From Bacteroidales bacterium (GTDB lineage Bacteria; Bacteroidota; Bacteroidia; Bacteroidales; F082): DNA of 64,000 nucleotides. The notes under the pieces were generated by a model. It had not been told where the DNA came from, did no database searches, and worked only from the letters and a program-made list of their open reading frames with translations. The translations under genes were made by a program, and so were the position numbers. Of the stretch, positions 1 through 7,494 are shown one piece after another. Where the stretch lies: contig JAFYNJ010000004.1 in the NCBI GenBank assembly GCA_017549805.1, forward strand, positions 1 through 64,000. The letters are read 5' to 3'. Every line of letters starts with the position of its first letter. The stretch's first letter is position 1.

Positions 1-2
1 AG

Positions 3-1433
3 GATTGGTGCATCAGCCGTCAGCTGTGGTGGGGCTATCAGATTCCAGCCTACTACCTGCCCGAAGGCGGTTTCGTGGTCGCCGAGACACCTGAAGAAGC
101 CTTGAGACTTGCCATTGAGAAGACGGGCAACAAGAATTTGACCCTCAACGACTTGCGTCAGGACGACGATGCTTTGGACACCTGGTTCAGCTCATGGCTG
201 TGGCCTTTGTCGCTCTTCAACGGCATCCTCGATCCCGATAACAAAGAGTTCAAATACTACTACCCCACCAACGACCTCATCACTGCCCCCGACATCATCT
301 TCTTCTGGGTGGCCCGCATGATCATGGCCGGTGAGGAATACCAAGGCGAAGTGCCGTTCAAGAATGTGTATTTCACGGGTATTGTTCGCGATAAGTTGGG
401 CCGCAAGATGTCGAAATCCCTCGGCAACTCCCCTGACCCCATCGAGCTCATCGACAAGTTCGGTGCCGACGGCGTACGTATGGGCATGATGCTCAGCGCC
501 CCTGCAGGCAACGACATCCTCTTCGACGAGGCCCTCTGCGAGCAAGGCCGCAACTTCTGCAACAAGATCTGGAACGCCCTCCGTCTGGTGAAAGGCTGGA
601 GTGTCGATGAAAACGCCGCCCAGCCCGAGGCTGCCAAGATGGCCGTGAAGTGGTTTGAGGCCCGCTTCAACCAAGTGCTGACCGAAACCAACGACAACAT
701 CGACAAGTACCGCCTGAGCGACGCTTTGATGGGCATCTACAAGCTCACTTGGGACGACTTCTGCTCATGGTACCTCGAGATGGTGAAGGCCCCGCAAGGT
801 CAAGGCGTGGACCGCGTGACCTACGATGCCACCATCAAGTTCTTCGAGAACCTGATGCTGTTGCTGCACCCCTTCATGCCGTTCATCACCGAGGAAATCT
901 GGCACGCCATCGCCGAGCGCAAAGAGGGTGACGACATCATTGTTGCACAACAACCCAAGCTGCAAGCCGTTGACGAACAGATTCTCAAACAATTCGAATT
1001 CACCCAGGAGGTGATCAACAACGTCCGCAAGGTCCGTTCTGACAAGAACATCGCCTTCCGTGATGCCATCCAACTTGTGGTGAAGGGGACCGCCAACAAA
1101 GACTTCGACTGCGTCATCGCCAAGCTCTGCAACGTGAGCGAAGTCAACTATGTGGCTGAGGCTCCTGCCGGTGCCTTCGGTTTCATTGTAGGTAGCACCG
1201 AGTTCTTCGTGCCACTCACTGGCAGCGTCGACGTGGAAGCTGAGATCAAGAAACTGGAAGAGGAGCTGAAATACGCCCAAGGCTTCCTGAAGAGCGTTGA
1301 GGCCAAGCTCTCCAACGAACGCTTCGTTAGCGGTGCTCCCGCCGCCGTGGTCGACAAGGAACGCAAGAAGAAAGCCGACGCCGAAGCCAAGATCGCTGTC
1401 ATCGAGCAGCAGCTGGCTGGGCTGAGGAAATAA
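3..1433 (+). CDS. valS: Valine--tRNA ligase, C-terminal part (5' truncated by window edge)
   Basis: Class I aminoacyl-tRNA synthetase that charges tRNA-Val in the cytoplasm. The frame is open from base 3 (DWCISRQLWWG onward), so the N-terminus with the HIGH motif lies outside the window. Visible parts are the end of the Rossmann catalytic domain, the KMSKS loop (GRKMSKSLGNSPDP, about bases 400-440), the alpha-helical anticodon-binding domain (WDDFCSWYLEMVK and HPFMPFITEEIWH), and a C-terminal coiled-coil arm rich in Lys/Glu that is typical of ValRS. An apparent ATG at 75 is internal. A strong hairpin terminator follows the stop, so this gene ends its transcript. The following genes are on the other strand. 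Confidence 0.97.
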   Translation, partial: DWCISRQLWWGYQIPAYYLPEGGFVVAETPEEALRLAIEKTGNKNLTLNDLRQDDDALDTWFSSWLWPLSLFNGILDPDNKEFKYYYPTNDLITAPDIIFFWVARMIMAGEEYQGEVPFKNVYFTGIVRDKLGRKMSKSLGNSPDPIELIDKFGADGVRMGMMLSAPAGNDILFDEALCEQGRNFCNKIWNALRLVKGWSVDENAAQPEAAKMAVKWFEARFNQVLTETNDNIDKYRLSDALMGIYKLTWDDFCSWYLEMVKAPQGQGVDRVTYDATIKFFENLMLLLHPFMPFITEEIWHAIAERKEGDDIIVAQQPKLQAVDEQILKQFEFTQEVINNVRKVRSDKNIAFRDAIQLVVKGTANKDFDCVIAKLCNVSEVNYVAEAPAGAFGFIVGSTEFFVPLTGSVDVEAEIKKLEEELKYAQGFLKSVEAKLSNERFVSGAPAAVVDKERKKKADAEAKIAVIEQQLAGLRK

Positions 1434-1452
1434 AAAACTCTTCTAATATAAG

Positions 1453-1490
1453 AAACCGTCTCTCACACATTAAGGGAGACGGTTTTTTAT
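1453..1490 (+). terminator. Rho-independent terminator of valS
   Basis: Nine-base stem (AACCGTCTC at 1454-1462 pairing with GAGACGGTT at 1476-1484) followed by a T run. It lies 20 bases after the valS stop and also separates valS from the opposing restriction gene. Confidence 0.9.
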
Positions 1491-1494
1491 TTAA

Positions 1495-2349
1495 TTACAC
1501 CGACAAATCCAGTGGCAAATCTGAAATGTCCTTCAGTCGCTTTCCATTAATTAAGATATTCAACATTTCGTTAGACGACTCGTCTCCCACTGTTTTTACA
1601 GCCTCTATCAATTCGTAAAGTGCAAAATGATAAACACAGTCTATATCGCCTGTGCCAAGAGCAAGTGAAGCCAGTCTTGATGGCAAAGGCTCTCCTGTAA
1701 CGACAACAATATGTGGCAAATGTCCTTTTCTATTCCTTATTAAATTCAAAGCCTCGGTACGGCTGTTTTGTGCACGATCGCTACGGATAGTCCATTTAGC
1801 TGAAATACTGGCGTGAAGTATCGGTTTCCCACCATTTTTCTTTCGAATATCCGCACCTTTACAAACATTATCATTTATCACCTCCAAATCTTTGTTTATT
1901 TCTTCATCCTCGCATAGTTCACGATAAATGATAACGTCAGGCGCCACCATATAGTCGTTTCCAAGAGACGCCGCCAATTCTGAATTATTTCTAGTGAGTT
2001 CAGAAAGATATGCGAGATGTTCATATTGACAAAAGTCAGAAGTTTTTAAACGATTATTATTCCCCAACTTCAAGATTCTCCAGTCCCCAGGTCTAATACT
2101 TTGCATTTTCGGGAAAGTTGCCTCAAGAAAGGCCATATTAATCTCCTCAAACTTTGCACCGCTCGTCTGACCCAAAACTTTGGTTTTGGTATCTGCCATC
2201 AATTTATCAGTAATACCTTTAGCAATCGCAACAGACATCTTGCTTGATTTGTCTGCATTTGAAGCAACACCATTCCCATCAACGGTAAGGATGCTTTCAA
2301 GCAAAGCTTTGTGATAATTCTTCCTTTCTAATGCTATCAACGATTTCAT
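1495..2349 (-). CDS. Type II restriction endonuclease, NgoMIV family
   Basis: Predicted restriction nuclease of 284 aa. From memory it resembles Neisseria NgoMIV (cuts GCCGGC) along nearly its whole length. Shared stretches include VSNAD-type N-terminal sequence, GQTSG, IRPGDW, SISAKWTIRSDRAQN, LIRNRKGHLPHIVVVT and NGKRLKDISDLPLDL at the C-terminus. The PD-(D/E)xK-type catalytic residues are visible as APD and the SxK of SISAKW. I chose the ATG at 2349 (MKSLIALERK) because it matches the NgoMIV N-terminus; an upstream ATG at 2409 only adds residues from the overlapping methylase frame. The gene overlaps the methyltransferase 3' end by 53 bases, implying translational coupling. The exact recognition site is inference. 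Bases here are visibly AT-richer than in neighbouring genes. Confidence 0.9.
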   Translation of the reverse strand: MKSLIALERKNYHKALLESILTVDGNGVASNADKSSKMSVAIAKGITDKLMADTKTKVLGQTSGAKFEEINMAFLEATFPKMQSIRPGDWRILKLGNNNRLKTSDFCQYEHLAYLSELTRNNSELAASLGNDYMVAPDVIIYRELCEDEEINKDLEVINDNVCKGADIRKKNGGKPILHASISAKWTIRSDRAQNSRTEALNLIRNRKGHLPHIVVVTGEPLPSRLASLALGTGDIDCVYHFALYELIEAVKTVGDESSNEMLNILINGKRLKDISDLPLDLSV

Positions 2350-3304
2350 TCTCCAAAAAAATTCTAATTGTTTCACCAATCGCTTTTGCCGCAGGAGGCG
2401 GAAAAGCATTCCCTATTTGCCTATATTTCAATGTTTTTCCTCCAAAAAAAGACCAATCATCTGGAAATCCTTGAAGCCGTGCTGCCATTCTGTATGTCAA
2501 CCTTGGTATACCCATAAAATTGCTGCTTGGCGCCTCATCAGCAATACCTTTTCCATCAATCCCCATCTCCAGCCATGCTTTCCTTGCCCTCGTTGGTCCC
2601 AAATCAGGACCTCCGTGTTTCTTGCTACCACCAACCAAAGTAGGAGCGATCTTAGATGCCAATCTTTTCCAATCATCAACTTGTTTCCAACCATTGGCTT
2701 TCATCAAGTCATAAATGGCTTCTCCTACCGTTTGAGGAATATGTTTAGAAGGATTAAACACAAAATTCCCAAGTTCATATTTCGTGGCAATCATCACTGT
2801 TCGAGGGCGCAATTGAGGCACACCGAAATCCGCTGAATTAATCAAATGCCATTGAACAGCATATCCCATCTCTTCAAATGATTCTATGATAATCTGCCGA
2901 TAAGATTCAAATTTTGGGTCAAACAATCCCCTCACATTTTCTAGCATAACCACCTTGGGGTCTATTTCTTTTGTGAGCCGAATCGCTTCAGGGAATAAAT
3001 CTCTTTCATCCTCATTCCCAAGTTGTTTCCCTGCAACAGAAAAAGGAGGGCACGGCACTCCTCCAGCCAACAAATCCACTTCTCCATAGTAAGTGGTTCC
3101 GTCGAAGTCTCGCAAATCCGACCAAACCACATTCCAATCTGGCCTATTCAACAACAGTGTCTTACAATAGTCCTTTTCGATTTCCACAAGAGCAATATGT
3201 TTAAAACCAGCTTGTTCCAATCCAAGAGCCTGACCACCCGCACCTGCACATATTTCCAAGGTAGTTAATTGGGATAATCTCGGTATTTCTGAAAATCGAG
3301 TCAT
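2297..3304 (-). CDS. C5-cytosine DNA methyltransferase, partner of the NgoMIV-like nuclease
   Basis: Protects host DNA by methylating cytosine at C5 in the cognate site. Motifs occur in the usual order: motif I (LEICAGAGGQALGLEQAGF), motif IV with the catalytic Cys (GGVPCPPFSVAGKQ), motif VI (MLENVRG), motif VIII (QLRPRTVMIA), a variable target-recognition region, motif IX (RMAARLQGFPDDW) and motif X (RQIGNAFPPPAAKAIG). PCPP rather than PCQ is a known variant. Possible starts are ATGs at 3346, 3322 and 3304. The TATTTTTG promoter box at 3335-3342 would put the transcript start near 3328, which favours 3304. It is followed by the overlapping nuclease gene. No controller (C) protein gene is present. 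Confidence 0.93.
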   Translation of the reverse strand: MTRFSEIPRLSQLTTLEICAGAGGQALGLEQAGFKHIALVEIEKDYCKTLLLNRPDWNVVWSDLRDFDGTTYYGEVDLLAGGVPCPPFSVAGKQLGNEDERDLFPEAIRLTKEIDPKVVMLENVRGLFDPKFESYRQIIIESFEEMGYAVQWHLINSADFGVPQLRPRTVMIATKYELGNFVFNPSKHIPQTVGEAIYDLMKANGWKQVDDWKRLASKIAPTLVGGSKKHGGPDLGPTRARKAWLEMGIDGKGIADEAPSSNFMGIPRLTYRMAARLQGFPDDWSFFGGKTLKYRQIGNAFPPPAAKAIGETIRIFLENEIVDSIRKEELSQSFA

Positions 3305-3334
3305 GGATTTATCACATTGCATAAAATTACAATG

Positions 3335-3342
3335 CAAAAATA
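3335..3342 (-). promoter_or_regulatory. Promoter -7 box for the restriction-modification operon
   Basis: TATTTTTG on the minus strand fits the Bacteroidota consensus TAnnTTTG. It lies 31 bases upstream of the preferred methylase start. Confidence 0.7.
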
Positions 3343-3417
3343 GCAAAAAAGAAACACAAAAAGGTAATTAGCAAAAAAAGTTTGTACTTGACAGAATTGA
3401 AGTGTCGTAGCGACAAT

Positions 3418-3927
3418 TCAATGACACCCTGAGCATCCCTCGCAGCTGCCACCGCAACTGCCGCCGAAGTCTTCATCGGTAGATTCACGGACATCGAGGA
3501 TCTCGCCACTGAAGCAGAGATGTACGCCGGCTAAGTCGTGATTGAAGTCCATTTTCACATGTTTGTCTCCAATCTCGCGGACGATACCCATGATGGGGCG
3601 ACCGTCGGCGGTCTGCATCATCAGCTGGGCGCCTTCCTTCACCATCTCATGCATAACATCGTTTTCCATGAACATCGACTTGTCGAGGTCCATCACATAG
3701 CGCTCGTCTCGCTCACCGTAGCCTTCTTCAGGGGTCAGGTAGAAGCAATAATGATCGCCCGGCTCCTTGCCCATGAGATTCTCCTCGAACTTGGGCAGCA
3801 CTTGCTGCATGCCGCAAATAAAGGTAAAGGGTTGTTCTTTGGTGGCCTCTTGGATGATGCGGCCGTTTTCATCTTTTTCGCGTAACACATAGGTCATTGT
3901 CACGACAGTCTGATCTTGAATTTTCAT
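3418..3927 (-). CDS. slyD: FKBP-type peptidyl-prolyl isomerase, SlyD-like
   Basis: Prolyl isomerase and chaperone of 169 aa. The FKBP fold is split by an insert-in-flap domain as in SlyD: FKBP part about 1-65 (FICGMQQVLPKFEENLMGKEPGD), flap insert about 66-125, and FKBP end about 125-150 (DFNHDLAG, matching the family NHPLAG motif). The tail is short and Cys/His-rich (four Cys and a final His within GGSCGGSCEGCSGCH), like the nickel-binding tail of E. coli SlyD. It probably acts in the cytoplasm in folding and metal delivery. It lies downstream of the vWA gene on the same strand, separated by a 7-bp repeat tract. Confidence 0.9.
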   Translation of the reverse strand: MKIQDQTVVTMTYVLREKDENGRIIQEATKEQPFTFICGMQQVLPKFEENLMGKEPGDHYCFYLTPEEGYGERDERYVMDLDKSMFMENDVMHEMVKEGAQLMMQTADGRPIMGIVREIGDKHVKMDFNHDLAGVHLCFSGEILDVRESTDEDFGGSCGGSCEGCSGCH

Positions 3928-3952
3928 GATTTAAAAGTTTAATATTTATTAT

Positions 3953-3980
3953 TTTTCCGTTTTCCGTTCTCCGTTTTCCG
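3953..3980. repeat. 7-bp tandem repeat (TTTTCCG x4)
   Basis: Four units (TTTTCCG, TTTTCCG, TTCTCCG, TTTTCCG) fill the junction between the vWA gene stop and slyD. Read on the gene strand the unit is CGGAAAA. It belongs to the heptad-repeat family described in the findings. Confidence 0.85.
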
Positions 3981-3981
3981 T

Positions 3982-6030
3982 TTAATAACTTCCAAACATT
4001 TTTCTCAATATCCATTCAATAGCGGCCAAGCCGATCAAGACGAAGAAGATCCACTTTGAATGGATCAAATCCTCGAAGCGGTTCTCATGATGCTCCACGG
4101 AGGTGATACGCGCATCTTGGCGAAGATCTTCCAACAATTGAGACAGTTGATCTACCGTGTAGCACTTGCCGTTGGTAGCCGCCGAAAGTCCTCTCAGGCG
4201 ATCGATGTCGGCGGTCAGCTGCTGGGCTTCGATGCCCATGGAAACCACGGCAAATGAACCCGATACCGACACGGGCTGGCCCGCCATGGAGGTTTGGGCA
4301 CGATAGGTATAGATGCCTTCAGGCAAGATGCCGGCATTCAGCTCATAGTCGTGGTCGCGTTTCGAGAACAGGTATTCGTAAGTCTCTCCCGTCTTCTTGT
4401 TGACGATGGTAATGTTCAAGTCGGGCTCGGTCACCAGCTCGTTGCTCGGGTTGCGCAGCTCCGCCGTCATAACGACCGGCTCGTTACTATAATATTCTTC
4501 CTTGCAGAACACCGCTGAACCGTCGTCACGGCTCAAAAGCAGGTAGTTCAAGGTCTTGGAAAACAACTCGTCGAAGACCAGGCTGTTTTTATCTTGATAG
4601 TAATTGTAGAGCCGCCAGCGCCATACATTGGTGCCGAACAAGAAAGCCATCTTGCGGTCCTGCTTGACAAAGGTCAGCAAGGGCAATCCCGACTTGATAC
4701 CCAGCACATCCTGCATCAGCAAATCGTCGTGAGCCAGCAGCATGTCCAATTCCAGATGTGGCAAGGCCAAAGGTGGATATTTGCCCACCTGTTCACGCAG
4801 CTTTTCACTTACCGAGAACGTCCCAAACGAAGTGTTCACAAAGCCTTTCACATCGAGTAAGGAATTCGTCACCCCACGATGGATTTCGACAATTTTCTGC
4901 AATTTTGCCAAGGCTTCCACATCGGTAGCATTACCCACCACAATCAGCAACGGAATCTTCTTGTTTTTCTCCAATTGCTGATACAAGGTGGTCATGTCGG
5001 TATGCTTCGAAGGCGTTTGGTGCAGGATCAAAAGCTGGTATTTCGACAGGTCGGGAATCTCGTCACGGCCCAACACAAAATCCATTTCACAATCGTCGTT
5101 CAACACACTTTTCAGCGCGCCCAAATCGGGATGCGGCGCGTCGGCGAGGCATAAGATCTTGTATTGTTGGTCCAGCACTTCAACGAAAACGCGTTTCATA
5201 TTGTTGAGACGCTGCGCCTCTTCATCCAGTCCACGGATCTCAATGTCAATCTGCCGCACGCCTTTCCGGTCGGCCTCCAGCATGAAGTCCACCTCCTTGG
5301 AATAACGGTTGGAACTCACCTCGATGTCCTGTTGCGCCACGATGCGACCATCCTCTGTCAGCGTCAGCTTGGCCTTCCTTCCGGCACAATCCACCGCACC
5401 TACCACCACCCTAATGGGGAAGGTGGAACTCAACGATACCTTCTTATTATAATGCACATCCTTCACGAACAGGTCGGGATAGGACAAAGTGTCGCCCAAA
5501 GCCACCGTATAGATGGGAAACGGGTATTTCTCCACCAGCAGCGAAGGCTCGAAACCCCGGTTATACACGCCGTCGGAAAAGAGCAGTATCGCGCCTATGT
5601 TCCTTTTATAATAACGGCGATCCACCGACTGCAACAAGGCTGAGATGTCGGTCAACTGGTCCGTGAAATCAAGCTGGGAGAAATCCCTGACATCCTGGCC
5701 GAAGAGGTATTCATCCACTTGGAAGTCTTGGCCCAGCTCCTTACGGAAATCCGCAAATTGAACCAAGTAGTCCGTCTTGAAAAACGACGAATCCTTCGAC
5801 AGCACGATGGAGGCCGAGTTGTCGTGCGCCAGCACCACCATGGGCTGCTCCACCACGCTGACCTTTTGCCGAATATACGGGTTGAAAAGCAACATCGTCA
5901 CAATGCCGCCAATCAAGGTACGGAGCGCAAAGAGCACGATGGTCAGCAGCCTGCCGTAATGCTGTTTCCGATTTCGGAAATACAGCACCATGGCAAAGGC
6001 GACACCCACCGCGGCAGCCACCAGAAACAT
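3982..6030 (-). CDS. Membrane-anchored vWA-domain protein
   Basis: Large envelope protein of unknown precise role. Two N-terminal membrane segments (about residues 1-18 and 30-50) are followed by a von Willebrand A-like domain with a MIDAS-type DxSxS (HDNSAS, about D70) and a later SDG (LLFSDGVYNRG). Beta-rich extracytoplasmic domains come next, and a final membrane segment (WIFFVLIGLAAIEWIL) sits just before the C-terminus. The BatA/BatB-like layout suggests a scaffold or stress role, but no partner genes are adjacent. The longest reading starts at 6093, upstream of the predicted transcript start. ATG 6030 or TTG 6054 is more likely; I list 6030. It is transcribed toward slyD. Confidence 0.8.
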   Translation of the reverse strand: MFLVAAAVGVAFAMVLYFRNRKQHYGRLLTIVLFALRTLIGGIVTMLLFNPYIRQKVSVVEQPMVVLAHDNSASIVLSKDSSFFKTDYLVQFADFRKELGQDFQVDEYLFGQDVRDFSQLDFTDQLTDISALLQSVDRRYYKRNIGAILLFSDGVYNRGFEPSLLVEKYPFPIYTVALGDTLSYPDLFVKDVHYNKKVSLSSTFPIRVVVGAVDCAGRKAKLTLTEDGRIVAQQDIEVSSNRYSKEVDFMLEADRKGVRQIDIEIRGLDEEAQRLNNMKRVFVEVLDQQYKILCLADAPHPDLGALKSVLNDDCEMDFVLGRDEIPDLSKYQLLILHQTPSKHTDMTTLYQQLEKNKKIPLLIVVGNATDVEALAKLQKIVEIHRGVTNSLLDVKGFVNTSFGTFSVSEKLREQVGKYPPLALPHLELDMLLAHDDLLMQDVLGIKSGLPLLTFVKQDRKMAFLFGTNVWRWRLYNYYQDKNSLVFDELFSKTLNYLLLSRDDGSAVFCKEEYYSNEPVVMTAELRNPSNELVTEPDLNITIVNKKTGETYEYLFSKRDHDYELNAGILPEGIYTYRAQTSMAGQPVSVSGSFAVVSMGIEAQQLTADIDRLRGLSAATNGKCYTVDQLSQLLEDLRQDARITSVEHHENRFEDLIHSKWIFFVLIGLAAIEWILRKMFGSY

Positions 6031-6082
6031 CCAAACAGGGATTCCAATTTTCAAACCGAAACGATTCTTTTGTTCAAAGCAG

Positions 6083-6090
6083 CAAAAGTA
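6083..6090 (-). promoter_or_regulatory. Promoter -7 box for the vWA/slyD transcript
   Basis: TACTTTTG on the minus strand. It lies back-to-back with the plus-strand box at 6102-6109 in a compact divergent promoter. Confidence 0.7.
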
Positions 6091-6101
6091 CAAAAAAATA
6101 G

Positions 6102-6109
6102 TAACTTTG
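6102..6109 (+). promoter_or_regulatory. Promoter -7 box for the glycosyltransferase operon
   Basis: TAACTTTG, 17 bases before the ATG at 6126, giving a very short leader. Confidence 0.7.
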
Positions 6110-6125
6110 CGCCAAAATTCAAGTC

Positions 6126-6887
6126 ATGAACACCTTGTCAGTAGTCATCATCTGTTTCAACGAAGCGAAAAAAATCGCCCGTTGCCTTGATTCTGTCAAG
6201 GACATCGCCGATGAAATCATCGTCGTTGACTCCCAATCGACGGATGACACCGAGGCCATCTGCCGCAGCTATGACTTGACTTTTGTGACCCAGCCTTGGT
6301 TGGGCTATGCCGAACAAAAGAACTTCGCCGATGGCTTGGCCAAAGGCCACTTGATCTTTTCGATTGACGCCGATGAAGCCTTGTCGGAACGGCTCAAAGC
6401 ATCCATCAAACAGCTTAAGGAAGCCGAAATCGCCGACAATCAGGTGTTCAGCATGAACCGCCTCAACAACTATTGCGGGAAATGGATCAAGCGGTGCGGT
6501 TTCTATCCCGACAACAAGATCCGTATCTGGAAACGGGGCTTCGCCCGATGGGAAGGACGAATCCACGAATGGCTTGAATTCAAGTCGGATGCCCAAACCA
6601 GCCTTTTGGAAGGGGACTTGCTGCACTATTCCTACGACACGCCGGAAGCCTACCGCCAACAGCTATTCCATTTCGCCGAATTAGGTGCGCAATCCTATTA
6701 CGAAAGGCAAAAAAAGACCGGTTGCATCCATTGGCTGTTCAATCCCGCCATCACTTTCATCCGGACCTATTTCATCAAAGAAGGCTTCCTTGAAGGAAAG
6801 GACGGTTTTTATATCTGCCGCACAGCGATGCAGGCCAATAGGCACAAATTTAATCTGTTACGAGCAAAGATAAGAGATAAGAGATAA
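6126..6887 (+). CDS. Family 2 glycosyltransferase (WaaE/KdtX-like)
   Basis: GT-A fold glycosyltransferase of 253 aa, probably acting in lipopolysaccharide core or surface glycan assembly at the inner membrane. The nucleotide-sugar site is visible as SVVIICFNEAKKIARCL, VVDSQSTDDT and the DxD-like SIDADE. The later RIWKRGFARWEGRIHEWLEF resembles the WaaE/KdtX group of LPS beta-glucosyltransferases. The last residues (KIRDKR) are encoded by a 7-bp repeat tract that continues to the next gene. It is first gene of an operon with tsaC and the CtpA-type protease. Donor and acceptor sugars cannot be read from sequence. Confidence 0.88.
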   Translation: MNTLSVVIICFNEAKKIARCLDSVKDIADEIIVVDSQSTDDTEAICRSYDLTFVTQPWLGYAEQKNFADGLAKGHLIFSIDADEALSERLKASIKQLKEAEIADNQVFSMNRLNNYCGKWIKRCGFYPDNKIRIWKRGFARWEGRIHEWLEFKSDAQTSLLEGDLLHYSYDTPEAYRQQLFHFAELGAQSYYERQKKTGCIHWLFNPAITFIRTYFIKEGFLEGKDGFYICRTAMQANRHKFNLLRAKIRDKR

Positions 6888-6902
6888 GAAATAAAAGATA
6901 AA
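6868..6902. repeat. 7-bp tandem repeat (AGATAAG x5)
   Basis: Five units: AGATAAG three times, then AAATAAA and AGATAAA. The array contains the stop codon of the glycosyltransferase and ends 10 bases before the tsaC start. Confidence 0.88.
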
Positions 6903-6912
6903 AAGTATTATA

Positions 6913-7485
6913 ATGAACCAATCGTTTGAAGAAGAAGTTGAACGCACTGTATCCTTCCTGAAGGCAGGAAAGACCATCCTCTACCCCACCGACACGATAT
7001 GGGGTGTAGGTTGCGATGCCACCAACAGCAAGGCTTGCGACAGGGTTTATGCCGCCAAGAAACGACCTAAGGACAAGAGTCTCATCGTCCTGGTCGATTC
7101 GATGGAACGGCTCAACGATTATGTCGTCAATGTGCCCGCCATCGCCTACGACTTGATCAAGGCTGCCAAGAAGCCCTTGAGCATCGTCTATGCCGAAGGC
7201 AAGAACCTGGCCAGGAACGTCTCTGCCGACAAGTCGGTTTGCATCCGGGTGGTGGAACACGACTTCTGCAAGGAGGTCATCCGCCGACTTGGAAAGCCCA
7301 TCACCTCCACCTCGGCCAACCTCTCGGGACAGCCTTCCGCCTTGACTTACAACGACATCACCGAGGAGATGAAACAGAGCGTGGATTACACCGTGCAACT
7401 TTATCACGACGTGTTGGCTCGACCGAAGAGTTCCACCATCATCCGCCTCCACGAAGACAATACCTTTGAAATCATCCGACAATAA
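6913..7485 (+). CDS. tsaC: Threonylcarbamoyl-AMP synthase (TsaC/YwlC/Sua5 family)
   Basis: Makes threonylcarbamoyl-AMP from threonine, bicarbonate and ATP, the first step of t6A modification at position 37 of ANN-decoding tRNAs, in the cytoplasm. The 190 aa protein is a single YrdC domain without the extra Sua5 C-terminal domain. Family hallmarks are visible: LYPTDTIWGVGCDA near the N-terminus, KKRPKDKSLIVLV, and PITSTSANLSGQPS. It is the middle gene of the operon. Its stop is 9 bases before the protease gene, so co-transcription is likely. Confidence 0.95.
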   Translation: MNQSFEEEVERTVSFLKAGKTILYPTDTIWGVGCDATNSKACDRVYAAKKRPKDKSLIVLVDSMERLNDYVVNVPAIAYDLIKAAKKPLSIVYAEGKNLARNVSADKSVCIRVVEHDFCKEVIRRLGKPITSTSANLSGQPSALTYNDITEEMKQSVDYTVQLYHDVLARPKSSTIIRLHEDNTFEIIRQ

Positions 7486-7494
7486 TACAAAACT

